Source: Lucinisca nassula (Eukaryota; Mollusca; Bivalvia; Lucinida; Lucinidae). Taken from it: a DNA stretch of 64,000 nt. Location of the stretch: the NCBI GenBank assembly GCA_963580285.1, contig OY757011.1, positions 103,198,316 to 103,262,315 of the forward strand. Direction: 5' to 3'. Both the position numbers and the translations under genes were made by a program. Shown here in pieces: positions 23,706-34,482 of the stretch; within the stretch, counting starts at the first letter, position 1; each line of letters begins with the position of its first letter. The notes beneath the pieces are model-generated. The model had not been told where the DNA came from, did not search any database, and worked only from the letters and a program-made list of their open reading frames with translations.

Positions 23706-24465
23706 TGAACTGCAGTATAAAAGTCTATGAATGTTGAGGATGAAATGACAAACACTATGCTTAAAAAATCTTATTTTTCCTTAGTTTACTGTACACACAC
23801 GGGCTCCATTGATTACTTTTTGCCACACAAGACTGCGCATGTGCAGCGTAAACAACGAAGTTATTCAACCGTAACTCATCTATAGCAAGCAACAGATTCT
23901 CTGCTTTACCACGTAGGCTATGGGTACCAGTTAAAACGCTTCATTATAAGAAAAGTATTTAGTCAAATTTTTGCCTGAAAAAAATATGGTAGCATTTTCC
24001 GTCAAATTATTTGCATGTACCGGTACTTGTCATTTGTTAATGTGTTTAATTATTTCCCTTCTGTATACGCGTATATCGATTCATCTTTCTGAATTTAGAG
24101 TGCTTAACCTCATATATGCAACACAATCTGTGCTGAAAAAATATTACATGTTCCAGCTGCAAACAGTGTAGATCAATCAATGGCTTCTGATCAGCATCTA
24201 CAATGTTTGTCATAGTTTCTCCTCTCTCTTTTGCAAACAGTGCCAACCCTGATCAGAAGCAATGTACTGTCTATCTGAAATGGGACTAAGCTGTATGTCT
24301 AATAAGGATACCACCTATAAAGTCTGGGCTACTCATATTTGCTCAGTGCAAAAATGCTATTTTTACTCGACTTCCAGTTTTATGAATGGAATGTTCCGAA
24401 AGTCGTGACAGCGTGTATTGTTTTTCTTTCATTACGTGAGCAACCTGAAATTCTTATACTTTTTC

Positions 24466-24560
24466 ATTTAACCCTTAAGCAAACAGTGCAGTCCCTGTGC
24501 AACCTGCTGAGCAGATGCCACATTCCGCGGCATCTGATCTGGGTATTCGATATTCGCCAA
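24466..24560. mobile_element. Family B/C palindrome remnant
   Basis: 'ttaacccttaagcaaacagtgcag' followed by 'gatgccacattccgcggcatc', a stem with an intact loop. A similar but smaller piece lies at 24157-24246. Confidence 0.5.
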
Positions 24561-25004
24561 TCAAGCACATGAGTCCTGCGAGGACTCTATAGATTGGGCT
24601 GACCCATATGTTGCATCGATAAAAAATACCGCAACGTTTCAAGTTGGTTTTCCTAAATCAGTGATGATCACGTGGACAACTGCATGAATTCCATTTTGCC
24701 ATTTAGTAAATAGTAAATTTGTGTCGATCATGAACGATAGACCAAATCATCCATAAAGCAACAATCACAAGCAGATGGTAATGAAAAATCGTTTTCTTTC
24801 TCTCTTAATTTTCGTTGAAAATAAGCCCGGGCTTTTCATCTGTGCAAGCCCTGTATATAATTCACGTGAAAAGTCAAGCCGCATTTTTTGGGAGCCAAGA
24901 ACTGTTGCCTTTTAAGGAATTTCCATGGTAGTTTAACGGTTAAACAGGAAGCTCCCTCTTACTCAATATATATAGTAAAATTGGGGTGGGCAGTGGTGTG
25001 CATA

Positions 25005-25345
25005 TTTTTTAGTTCACCTGAGCCCCGGTGGGGAGGGGCTGCGGCTTAGTCTGTCATCGTCATCTGTGTAGTCATCATTTTAATGCAGCAACTTCTCTAA
25101 AACCTCATTTCATGTAGAGCCTCCTTGAAGAGGGGTAACAAACAAAATATTGTTTTTAAGAACTGGGTCACTAGACCAAGAGTGCCGTCATTCCCATTTA
25201 GTTAAAAACCATTAAATATCTTCTCAGGAATCAAACATCCAATGACCTTGAAACTTGATATGCGGCATTGGGGACTAGGGCCCTACCAATTTTGTTCAAA
25301 TGATGACATTTGGTCAAATTTGGCCACTTAGACCATGATTCATAC
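25005..25345 (+). mobile_element. Hairpin-headed element, start
   Basis: 'ttttttagttcacctgagc' followed by a G/C-rich stem resembles the AGCTCACC hairpin heads at 41948 and 52196. Downstream phrases such as 'accttgaaacttgatatgcggcat' are typical of the diverged cores of such elements. The 3' end is not located. Confidence 0.4.
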
Positions 25346-25732
25346 CTTTGACACCTCCCTCATCAGAAAGGAAAAGCCCCAATTTTGATGGTTATTTTTG
25401 CCCAAATTATGCCAGGATTTTGGAATGTCCCTCCTGTGAACTGAGAATTTCCCTATTTGTTAATGGCAAATCTCCCTCAAACAGTTCAAACAAGAGAATC
25501 GGTGAAACCGAAGGATGCTTCCCGAAGATGCACAGTAGTAGGAGGGTTGTGTTATTGAAAGGGCCTATATACTTTAAAGTGTGCATGGTAAGAAATCTGA
25601 GTTTCAGCTGCCCTATGGCTGATTTTGTTTAAGTTTTGACCTCACAATCCCCAGAAGAGTTTGCTATTTGTTTTAATCCTAAATAAAGTAGCAAGGTCTT
25701 TTTCATGGTCTACCTTAGTTCCGAAATGACTA

Positions 25733-25890
25733 GGAGCCTCCGTGGTGTAGTGGTTACGCTACTCGCCTTGTAAACCAGGGATCGCAGGATCAATCCCGGC
25801 CTTCTCCAGACTTTCGGATGCGTCTTTAAACCGAGGTCCCGTCTCCGTATGACCTTAGCTGTTGGTGGGATGTAAAACTCAAACACTCAC
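25733..25890 (+). mobile_element. Short tRNA-derived SINE (T2)
   Basis: 158 bp with A box 'gtggtgtagtggttacgct' and B box variant 'ggatcaatccc', ending 'gatgtaaaactcaaacactcac'. Perfect 13-bp target duplication TCCGAAATGACTA at 25720-25732 and 25891-25903. A 3' fragment of the same family lies at 45166-45235. Confidence 0.88.
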
Positions 25891-25929
25891 TCCGAAATGA
25901 CTAAGTTCTTAGCTGTCCTCTTTCAAATG

Positions 25930-26290
25930 GTAGGAATTTTTGTGATAGTTTTTGGCATGGAAATGTATATTGACAAGGTCTAATGAGTCATGTCGTTTAA
26001 TGACAAATTTCTTTTTCAATAGCCTCGCTGAGGCAAAATTTCACCGATTATGGACTTATACAATACGACTGATCAGATCTTGTCAATATACATCTGCATG
26101 CCAAAAACTATCAAATAATTCCGAATGTTTGAAAATAATGCATCTGTAATCAGGTGGTGAAAATTTTGCCTCGGGGAGGCTATTAGTATGAAGAAATCAC
26201 GCATTAGACAAGTTGGATACGTCTTATCAATATTATCTACATGCCAAAAATTACTGACATATGTATACCTTGCAGTTTAATATGTCTGCA
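25930..26290. repeat. GCCTCG-palindrome repeat related to family D
   Basis: Two diverged units contain 'gcctcgctgaggc' or 'gcctcggggaggc', then 'ttgtcaatatacatctgcatgccaaaaa'-type blocks. The same blocks occur in family D at 12810-12910 and 13127-13220. Confidence 0.55.
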
Positions 26291-26547
26291 ACTTTTATAA
26301 AATTGTTGTATTAGAAAATATTGGATTTAAAATGGAACTAAGATTTCAGATGTACCTCTGGACTCTGTAATGCTAAGAGTGATGATAAACATCTGGAGCT
26401 GATAAGAGTAGAAATTGTTAAAGTTAATTCATGAATTGTTAAGAGAAGCAGGGAATTTATTGCCATAGTAATCTGATATGAACTCTGAGGGCTGGTGCTA
26501 ATGTTTACATTGTGGAAAGTGAAGGACTGTCTCTGAAAAATAAGAAG

Positions 26548-27081
26548 CATCTCGAAAACATACCTATATAATAAACAAAATATTATAGATTGTGGGTATT
26601 TGTTAGAACTGCCTCGATGAGGTGGTTCTAAAGAGTACCTACAATGTATGCGCGGTTCTAACAAGTATCTACAATCAATGTTTTAAACAGAAATATAAAA
26701 ATGTCAAACTTTTTATCTGAAAATGTTCATTTTCTTTGGTGATAAAATGTTCTATACATTTGTATAGGGCCGGCCACTGTAGCTCAGTTGGATACGCGTC
26801 TGAATGGTGATCAGGAGGACGGGGGTTTGATACCTGCTGGGGTCGGCAACATTCTTTCATGGAGATTGATCATGAAATCTTTTCTACAGTCATTCTCTCC
26901 TGCTGATACAAGAAGGGCAGTTGTCATTTACACAGTACTGGTTAACCGCTTACGTATAAGCCTGCCCAGGAAAAGTGTTGATAGGTTAACTGACCAGCTC
27001 AAAAGTGACCTAAATAGTGTTGACTTGGCTGTTAAACTCCAATACAAACAAACAAACATTTGTATAGGCGTGCTTTCGTGA
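26548..27081. mobile_element. Family A MITE split by a SINE
   Basis: Left tip 'ctcgaaaacatacctatata', inner hairpin 'ggtatttgttagaactgcc/ggtggttctaaagagtacc', right tip 'tttgtataggcgtgctttcgtgatg'. A SINE sits 13 bp from the right tip region. It begins 18 bp beyond the end of 5.8-kb copy 1. Confidence 0.75.
26769..27055 (+). mobile_element. tRNA-headed SINE with G-like tail
   Basis: 287 bp. Head has 'actgtagctcagttggatac' (A box) and 'gggtttgatacc' (B-box-like). The body shares 'acagtactggttaaccgctta' and 'gcctgcccagg' with the G-SINE, and the tail is 'gttaaactccaatacaaacaaac'. Target duplication ACATTTGTATAGG (26756-26768, 27056-27068) is perfect over 13 bp. Confidence 0.85.
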
Positions 27082-27169
27082 TGAAAAAAGAAGTTAACCC
27101 TATAAAGATGCCATGAAAAACTGCATCTGAAAATGTTGTCTGTAAATGCCATCTGCAAGCTTTTAAAAA

Positions 27170-27310
27170 ATATTTTTGCACTCAGGCAAACAGTATGGAC
27201 CCTGATCTGATCTGGGTCCACACTGTTTGAGCAGTCTGATTTGGGTCCACACTGTTTTTAAAAAGGCGACAAAGCAGACAACAATTGTTGTCATTGGCAT
27301 CTTAAGGGTT
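27170..27310. mobile_element. Family C palindrome remnant
   Basis: 'aaacagtatggaccctgatc' pairs with 'gatctgggtccacactgttt', and the right arm is then repeated once more. The end 'ttaagggttaa' is at 27302-27311. Confidence 0.55.
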
Positions 27311-27537
27311 AAATATTATTATATCTTACATCATTTTTACATTTCAGCTGCAAATGATCTACCTTTTGTGCTTCAATTTATATTTGAAAAAGTGGGGTTT
27401 GAAAAGTATACATCAAGTTCCTTACTGTTGTTGGTACTTTGAAGTGACACGTATCCATACCTCTTTGATCAAATTTTGAATTTGATTGTCAAATTTTATG
27501 CATATAAAAAGTTAAACATTTCAGTAATTTAGAGATT

Positions 27538-27789
27538 TTGTTTGTTTGATTTGAGGTTTAACATCCCCGTCAACACTGTAAAGGTCATTTTGGAGACGTT
27601 GCTTCCAATTTTGTGGGACTTTTACCCGACATTGAGATGAAATGACATCTCAAGCCCTGTTTCCCAATGAAACCAATAGGGTTTATTAGCATTGACGGTC
27701 CAACTCGCACCGCGGTTCCTGGACAGGCTTAGATCCTCTAAGCGGTTTACCAGTACTAGTGTGCGGGCCGGATTCAGCTCTGCGTGGAA
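27538..27789 (-). mobile_element. G-SINE, head truncated
   Basis: Tail 'gtttgtttgatttgaggttt' through 'cagctctgcgtgga'. The last 45 bases of the normal head are missing. Confidence 0.8.
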
Positions 27790-27844
27790 TTTGTCATTCC
27801 CGGTCTTAATGTGCCAACGAGAACTTTTTCTTATCAGAGAAACT

Positions 27845-28190
27845 AAGGCTTGACAAGTTGACCTGACATTCCAAGCCTTATTTCCTCCAGAGGCGTGACA
27901 TTACATGTGAACAATCTGCTAATTAGATGATTAACTTAAAATGTCAAGCCCTATTTTTCAAAATTAACAAAACAGAAAGATTATCATCTGCTGCAGAATT
28001 TTCTTTGGTGCTATAAAGCAGGTTTAACACCCCTGTCAACACTATATAGGTCATTTTGGAGACATTGCTTCCAATATCGTGGGACTTCTAGCCGTCATTG
28101 AGATGAAAATGACATCCCCAGCCCTGCCACCCAATGAAACCAATATGGTTTATATGCATGGACAGTCTGACTGTCACCACAATGCGTGTG
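27845..28190. repeat. AGGCTTGACA hairpins, then G-SINE fragment
   Basis: Hairpin pieces at 27845-27960 ('aaggcttgacaagttgacc', 'gacattacatgtgaacaatc', 'aaaatgtcaagccctatttt'). From 28018 to about 28190 there is a reverse-strand, diverged G-SINE tail and body, starting 'aggtttaacacccctgtcaac'. Confidence 0.55.
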
Positions 28191-28353
28191 ATATAGTGCG
28201 TTCTTTCATACCTATAAATTGGTCAGTTTTCTGAAGAAAAAAAACCTGGGAAGTGTTGACTGGGCCATAAAACTCCAAACCAAACAAAAATCTCTTACCA
28301 TGAGCTATTCCGCCGGAGGACATATCTGTAGGTTTCAACTATCAGTTAAGACT

Positions 28354-28396
28354 TAATAATAATAATAGTAATAATAATTATAATAATAATAATTGT
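28354..28396. repeat. (TAA)n microsatellite
   Basis: About 14 imperfect TAA units. Confidence 0.9.
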
Positions 28397-28474
28397 CTTT
28401 ATTTTCAGAGGGTAACACATATAGCATACAAAGCTAATCTTCCATTGGCAGTATGAAAGTATCTCTCGATCTCA

Positions 28475-28773
28475 CCAGCCTCTGCCCATTGGGGCTTGAA
28501 GAAATAGATGGGCTGCATGATGCTTCCACGCAGAGCTGAAACCGAACACACACGATTGTACTGGTAAACTGCTTAGAGGATCATAGCCTGCCCAGGCAAA
28601 GTGGTGTGAGTCGGACTGTCCATGCTTATAAACTCTATTGGTTTCACTGGATGTCAGGGCATGAGATGTCATTTCATCTCAATGTCAGGTAAAAGTCCAA
28701 CAAAATTGGAAGCAATGTCTCCAAAATTACCTATACAGTGCTGACAGGGACGTTAAACCGCAAATCAAACCAA
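28475..28773 (+). mobile_element. G-SINE, full length
   Basis: Complete head, body and tail. No convincing target duplication is visible, unlike most other copies. Confidence 0.85.
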
Positions 28774-28904
28774 ATTTCTCAAGATTGCTCTCTCACTCTC
28801 TATTACTCCTCACCATGCTGAATATTTCATTATGCTATACTCCTCCCTTCAGTCATTTGCATTGCATGATTTCAATTTTTACCATTGATACAGAAACAGA
28901 AGAG

Positions 28905-29155
28905 AAAACAGTCTAGATCCTGATCAGCTGGCTTCTCAGAAGCCAGCTGATCAGGACCTATTCTGTTTTCAGAAAAGGATAAATCCAGTGTCAGCATAGT
29001 GAGGGTGAAGTGATAGGAGAAAAAACATGGTTTCTTACAGTAGACGCAAGCCTAGAATCCTGAAATACACAGGCTGATCTGAGCCTTAACATGCTGGAAT
29101 CGCAACAGTGTAGACCCTAATCAGAGTCTGATCTTCGTCTGCACTGTTTCTTATG
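28905..29155. mobile_element. Two family B/C palindrome remnants
   Basis: First: 'gatcagctggcttctcagaagccagctgatc' type core at 28920-28955, a long perfect stem. Second: 'aacagtgtagaccctaatc' with 'gtctgcactgttt' at 29105-29150. Confidence 0.6.
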
Positions 29156-29427
29156 TCTATAATTATGTCCCAATACTTAGGATCATTAAGATATTGTACT
29201 ACCCAGCAGCCAGCTGTTAAACAGTCAAGTGCACATTCGTGACAACTGCCCTTGTCAAATCAGCGGTAGGGAGAGAAAACACATGATTAGTCCCCATGAA
29301 AGAATAGTGCTGAGTGACCCTGGTAGATATCAAACCCACAAACTCTTGTCAGTTCACCAGTCAGATGCGCATCTGACAGAGCTACAGATGCCAGCTAGTA
29401 TAATACATGTACCGTCATCTCATTGAT

Positions 29428-29715
29428 CAGCCCCCGCCCACCGGGGCTTGAAGAAATAGATTGGCTGCATGGGCTGAAAATGACCGCGAAAAGTACGTGT
29501 AAACCGCTTAGAGAATCTAAGCCTGTCCAGGCAAAGCAGTGCGAGTCAGACGGTCCATGCTTATAAACCCTGTTTGTTCATTTGGCAACAGGGCTTGAGA
29601 TGTCATTTCATCTCATTGTCTGGTAAAAGTCCCAGAAAATTGGAAGCAACGTCTCCAAAATGACCTATACAATGTTGACAGGGACATTAAACCTCAAATC
29701 AAACAAACAAATAAA
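29428..29715 (+). mobile_element. G-SINE, full length
   Basis: 288 bp, flanked by the perfect 12-bp duplication CATCTCATTGAT (29416-29427, 29716-29727). Confidence 0.9.
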
Positions 29716-29841
29716 CATCTCATTGATATTATTGATGTGGTACCAATTTTCTAAGAAACTAACACCAAGACAAAAAGGCAATATGATAATAAGAATCTTG
29801 CATTTGTGGTCATTTTATTGGATATTTATGAAACGAACCAA

Positions 29842-29971
29842 CCCAGCAGCCACATGACATAATTGTGATGTCACGTCGAGGTCAGTGTGATGTCATGACG
29901 TTTATGCAACGCCACATCTATGTCGGTGCAACATTGATTTGACGTTGCCATAGCAATGTGTGCCTGCTGGG
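29842..29971. mobile_element. CCCAGCAGG-family short MITE
   Basis: 130 bp, inverted with respect to the copies at 579 and 13731. Starts CCCAGCAGCCACATGACAT and ends 'tgtgtgcctgctggg'. Confidence 0.75.
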
Positions 29972-30287
29972 AAGGCTTGTTACATAAATTTCATATAAAA
30001 TGTCCACTCTCGTAAGGTACAGTATTTTTGTGATGTGGCTCATTTGTTCCAAGCTTCTAAGCTTTTGGTTTATTTGCAGATTTGGTGTGACTTATATTTG
30101 GAGTGACTTAGTGCAGTGCATTCAAGGAAAAGATTGAGTTGTGAATTGCTGCAGTTTACAAGTAACAGTGCCAAACAATTTCTCTTTGAATTCTGGAAGA
30201 ACAGTTTCTCTTTTCAAGGGCAACAAAACTCCTTTCATTTTCAAGGCCACAGTATATGGATAAAATATGAGGTAACATAATTATTGT

Positions 30288-31070
30288 TTACTTATTTATT
30301 TACTTATTTATTTATTTATTTTATGCCTGCCTCCACCATTTGAAAATTCAAATGGTGGAAGAGCATATAGTGTTGCCCCTGTTTGTTTGTTCATCCATCC
30401 GTCAGAAACTTAATCACGGTCAATAACTTCTTATTTCGGGATGTATTTTGAAATTACTTGACAGAAATTTTAACAACCATGAGACGATGTGTCGCATGCA
30501 AAACCCAGGTTCGTACGTCAAAGGTCAAGGTAGTACTTAGAGATCAAAGGTTAAAAAAAAAGGTCCTTAACTCAAACATGGCCAGTAACTTTCTTATTTC
30601 TGGACGGATTTTGAATACTTGACAGAAATGTTGACAATCATGAGACAATATGTTGCACGTAAAAACCAGGCCAGTACCTCCAAGATCAAGGTGGTACTTA
30701 GAGGTCAAATGTCAAAAAAAAGGGGTCCGAAACTTAATCATGGTCAATAACTTACTTATTTCTAGATTTTGAAATTGGCATAAATATTAACCATCATTAG
30801 ACAAATTGTCTCCACAAAACCCAGATCTGTACCTCCAAGGTCAAGGTTGTACTTTAAAAGGTCAGAGGTCCAAAAAGGGTCCAAAACTTTAACACGGTCA
30901 ATAACTTGCTTATTTCTGGATGGATTTTGAAAGTACTTGGCAGAAATGTTAACCATCTTGAGACCATGTGTCATGCACAAGACCCAAGTTGGTACATCCA
31001 AGGTCAAGGTCATACTTAGAGGTCAAAGGTGCTTGGGTGCATCTGAAACTTAAACATATTTTCAGGCAAG
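30288..31070 (+). repeat. Tandem-core element, about 160-bp units
   Basis: A (TTTA)n run (30290-30325), an inverted repeat 'ccaccatttgaa/ttcaaatggtgg', and 'catccatccgtc' lead into four diverged units. Landmark 'cagtcaataacttNcttatttc'-like positions are 30419, 30578, 30741 and 30896. Each unit has 'aaggtcaaggtNgtacttagaggtcaaaggtc'-type phrases. Non-coding. Confidence 0.7.
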
Positions 31071-31126
31071 GGCATCCATGTCCTGTGGATGAATTTCTAG
31101 TTAATTTAGGTTTGACAACCCTTTCA

Positions 31127-31398
31127 TCACGAAAACACGCCTATATAATTCTGACCCCCTTGAACCCCACCTTTATATAGTAAAACTGGGGTTTACAGGG
31201 GTAAACCTTATTTTTCTTATTTCTGCTCAAAATATAGATTGTGGGTACTCGTTAGAACCGCCTCATCATCGAGGCGGTTCTAACGAGTACCCACAATCTA
31301 TATTTTGAGCAGAAATAAGAAAAATATTATAATTTTTCGTCTTAAAATTTTCGATTTTCTGCGGTAAAATTTACAATGCATTTGTATAGGTGTGTTTT
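31127..31398. mobile_element. Family A MITE, best copy
   Basis: 272 bp. Starts TCACGAAAACACGCCTATA and ends GTATAGGTGTGTTTT. The middle is a near-perfect hairpin, with arms of about 55 bases around 'cctcatcatcgagg' (31260-31273). A 12-bp direct repeat, ACAACCCTTTCA, flanks it (31115-31126, 31399-31410). Confidence 0.88.
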
Positions 31399-31615
31399 AC
31401 AACCCTTTCAAGGTAATATTTCTTATATTGTGCCAGTAGTAAAAAAATGCCCGGTGAAAAAATACCTGGAGGTGGTATCTTCCATGTAGATACTGCACAA
31501 AATCTAGGCACCCCGAGAGATGGACACTCTTATATGGGTGCAAAAAAATTGTGCAGCGTATGCTTTCGTGTGACTGTTGCAAGGCTTAAACCTACAGTAG
31601 TGAGAGACACATTGT

Positions 31616-31835
31616 TTAACCCTTTTTGTACCAAATGGAATTTTCCTCCTTAAATATAGCAGGAGTCCATTTCAAAATTTAGGGATGTCAGGTTGTGTTT
31701 TCATCGAAATTTATTTGGAAAATGACTGAACTTTCAGCAACAGTGGAGGCCCTGATCTGACGCCGCATTCTGCGGCGCCTGATCTGGGCCTGCACTGTTT
31801 GTCAGGGTACCCATTTTATGGTTTCTAGTACTTAA
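31616..31835. mobile_element. Family C MITE, TTAA at both ends
   Basis: TTAACCCTTTTTGTACCAAAT at left, TTAA at right. Core 'gacgccgcattctgcggcgcc'. Used here as the intact reference for the interrupted copy at 16354. Confidence 0.8.
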
Positions 31836-31985
31836 CCACTTGGCCACAAAGGCCCATAGGTAAGAAGTTTTAATTTGAATGAATACATTTTATCAATTAA
31901 TTTGATTGGTTGTAGATAACTGCATGACAAACTCAGTATATGAAGAGAGATAAAAGTAAGAACTGATGGCTTTTTTGAGATGGTT

Positions 31986-32703
31986 ATTGCACGACCCGCA
32001 GAAAAAGCGACCAACTGAAGTCGGTTGATTTTCCAAGAGTGCCCTAAAATCACCGTGTCATTCTGTCAGTCTGTCCGTCCGTAACCTGTTTGTGAAAATT
32101 GGTGATAGTGACTTAACCACTTGGAATATTTAAATAATTTTTGGCATACTGATAGATATCAATAAGATCTAACCAATGAACTTGCCAAATATTACATTCC
32201 ATTTAGTATATCCTCGCCGAGGCGAAAAATGTGAATATTTTTTAACTGCTTCTCCTCGGAAACTGTTGGGCCGATTGAAGTCAAATTTCATATGGAGCCT
32301 CTATGGGATGGGTAAACCAAAATTTGCTCATGGGGTCCAGGTCACATGACCAAAATGGCCGCCAAGCCATATATGGTAAAAACCCTTCAAAAATAGTCTT
32401 CTCCAGAACCACTGGGCAGAGTTCCACGAAACTTGATAAATAGCATCTGGGACATAGGCCCATCATAAAATGCTAAAATAGTGACCCTGGGTTGACCTTG
32501 ACATTCTTTGTGCCTAGGTCAAACTTTGACACATATGCTTTTGTATTGGAAAAGTAAGAATGCATTTTATCCTGCAAACGATTCAGAATACAGTACTAAA
32601 GTATAAGATATAATTTTGCTCCTTACGATTAGGCGCATTTATTGGGGGACTGTTTTAGGTCCAGGTCACATGACCAAAATGGCCACCATACCCATATATG
32701 GTA
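31986..32703 (-). mobile_element. Family D element, reverse copy
   Basis: Opens 'ttgcacgacccgcagaaaaag' and runs in reverse to 'acccatatatggt'. Compared with 12293-13377 it has one copy, not two, of the 319-bp block. Confidence 0.75.
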
Positions 32704-33016
32704 ATTTAATATTATTATTCTGTTTCCTCAAAAATAGATTGTTGGTGCTCATTTGAACTGTTTCAGAGGCAGCTTTCACAAACTCCTAGTATTCTTTGAA
32801 TAATGTGGGGCCCAAGAAGAGCTACTGTCATACACATGCCAGTGTCTGCATCCGCATCTGTTTAAATAAGAATAAGAATGCATAATGAGAATAATTGAGG
32901 AATTATTTTTCTCTATAAAAGCATACATTATGGGTACTTGTTAGACTTGCCTCACAAGTACCCATAACAAACATGTCTGACAATGAATAAGGAAAATAAT
33001 CCCTTAATTACCCCCA

Positions 33017-33049
<33 letters not shown>

Positions 33050-33384
33050 TGCAAGCTCTCATACATGAAATAACTATTCACCTACTCAAGACCACCCTTT
33101 CATATATATCCGGGGCCATTTCAAACACTTACCAAGAGGATCACATCATCTTCAGAATGGCTCAAAATTGAAATTAACCCCTCTACAACCATAGCATTTT
33201 TATGGGCAAGTGAAATAAAAATGCACTTGTTTGGACTTGACCCCAGGCAACTGGGAAATAGAATTGTCCGGTCCTGTATTAAGTCCAGCATGTGGCAAGC
33301 ATCTGTCCAAGTGAGCTCTACTGTCTGATAACAACTTCATCAGGAAGTCCTGAATACAATCCATTAGGATAACACACCCTTGCG
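32704..33384. other. Family A remnant, (CAT)n, unassigned
   Basis: At 32925-32985 'cattatgggtacttgttag' and 'caagtacccataac' form a family A-like stem. A (CAT)n run at 33019-33049 produces a short polyhistidine reading frame that is not a gene. The rest is unassigned. Confidence 0.5.
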
Positions 33385-33650
33385 ACATATTACATTTTTA
33401 ATGGCTACTTTTTTTTATGAAAATCTGTGATATCTTTCATATTTACTCAGAGTATACTGTAAACATAGGTTGTTGGTGCTCATTAGAACTGCCTCATTCA
33501 GGCGGTTCTAACGAGTACCCACAACCTTTGTCTTGGAGCAGAAATAAGAAAAATAATGTGTACCCCTGTAAACCTCAGTTTTCTCTATATAAAGTGAGGT
33601 TTAGGAGGGCGTTCATTTCACAGACTTGTTCACGTGATGTTAATATTTTT
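33385..33650. mobile_element. Family A MITE
   Basis: 'ggtgctcattagaactgcc' pairs with 'ggcggttctaacgagtacc', followed by 'gcagaaataagaaaaataatg' and 'tatataaagtgaggttta'. The tips are eroded. Confidence 0.65.
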
Positions 33651-34273
33651 GTCTGGATGTAAGGTGGCTGTTTGGTTTACTAAAGCATCTGTTTTCTTGT
33701 GTACTGAATATCAATGAGTCTTATTTTGTTGACTAATTGCTCAATTATCTGCAGACTGGTCTCATCAGTTGATAATTACTTGTTGTGTTGTTTAAACAAA
33801 TTGTAGGAATGAGCAGACCAAATTATTTCCTGAATCAACAAGCAAAAGAGCATGTAAACATGGTAAACAATGCCAGAACGGGAGCCAGCTCACGATAAAA
33901 ATGTACCTACTTCATAGGGGAACAGCGATGGCTCCGGTGAGACTGCGCATATGCACAGTCTCACCAGAGCCATTGCTGCTCCCAGACAGGTATGGGAGAC
34001 CTTGAGGTACCTTTGTACAAGAGGTCATAGGTCAAGTCCTATTAGTTTGCTGTGCACATGCTTTTGAAGAACAGGTTTTTGAGACTACTAAGTGTCCTTT
34101 TCTGATGGATTGGCTCCTGTAGGTCACTGCCCGAACAGCACTGAAATCAGTCTAAGGAGATTGTCCTTAGATGATACCCTTTTTGGTCCATTGTTTATCA
34201 GTCAAACCAGTGTTACTAAATGATGAAGAAGCTTCCCTGCCATTGTCCCTGTGATTACCACTGATCCATATAG
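33651..34273. other. Unassigned, with one strong hairpin
   Basis: The hairpin at 33924-33980 pairs 'gatggctccggtgagactg' with 'cagtctcaccagagccattg' around 'cgcatatgca'. No other feature recognised. Confidence 0.5.
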
Positions 34274-34482
34274 TTAACCCTTATCCTGCTGAATAAATTA
34301 ATTCACCCACACCCATTTCTGTTAGCAAGCAGTCAAATTACTAGATTACTTACTATTATTGTGAAAATGTCAAAAATCACATACTGAATGATAAACAGTG
34401 TGGATCCTGATCAGATGGCTTCTTTAGCCATCTGATCTGGATCTACGCTGTTGGTAGTCATGTTCAGCCAGATAAAGGTTAA
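34274..34482. mobile_element. Family B MITE, TTAA at both ends
   Basis: Tips TTAACCCTTATCCTGCTGA and 'tgttcagccagataaaggttaa'; core 'gatggcttctttagccatc'. Confidence 0.85.

Larger units (their letters stand above)
20726..26529 (+). mobile_element. 5,804-bp TIR element, copy 1
   Basis: Starts CAGTCCTACACTTTCCACA and ends with the complement of CAGTCCTTCACTTTCCACA, giving 19-bp terminal inverted repeats with one mismatch. The identical-length copy at 57095-62898 lies in opposite orientation; all mirrored reading frames compared fall at coordinates summing to 83,624, so there are no net indels. The sequence TCTC occurs on both sides (20722-20725, 26530-26533), a possible 4-bp target duplication. 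No transposase is recognised; the longest frames (up to 112 residues) have no known domain. It carries nested SINEs and MITEs, listed separately. Superfamily is undetermined; I infer a non-autonomous cut-and-paste element. Confidence 0.85.

Noticed and set aside
25733..25890. A real tRNA gene
   Set aside because: The B box is mutated (ggatcaatcc), the 3' half does not fold as a tRNA, and a 13-bp target duplication marks it as a SINE.
20726..26529. A transposase gene inside the 5.8-kb element
   Set aside because: I compared the frames over 60 residues on both strands with the DDE, hAT, piggyBac and Tc1 patterns I know and saw none; the longest is 112 residues.
32983..33171. 62-residue frame with a polyhistidine run
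   Set aside because: Produced by a (CAT)n microsatellite; no similarity elsewhere in the frame.
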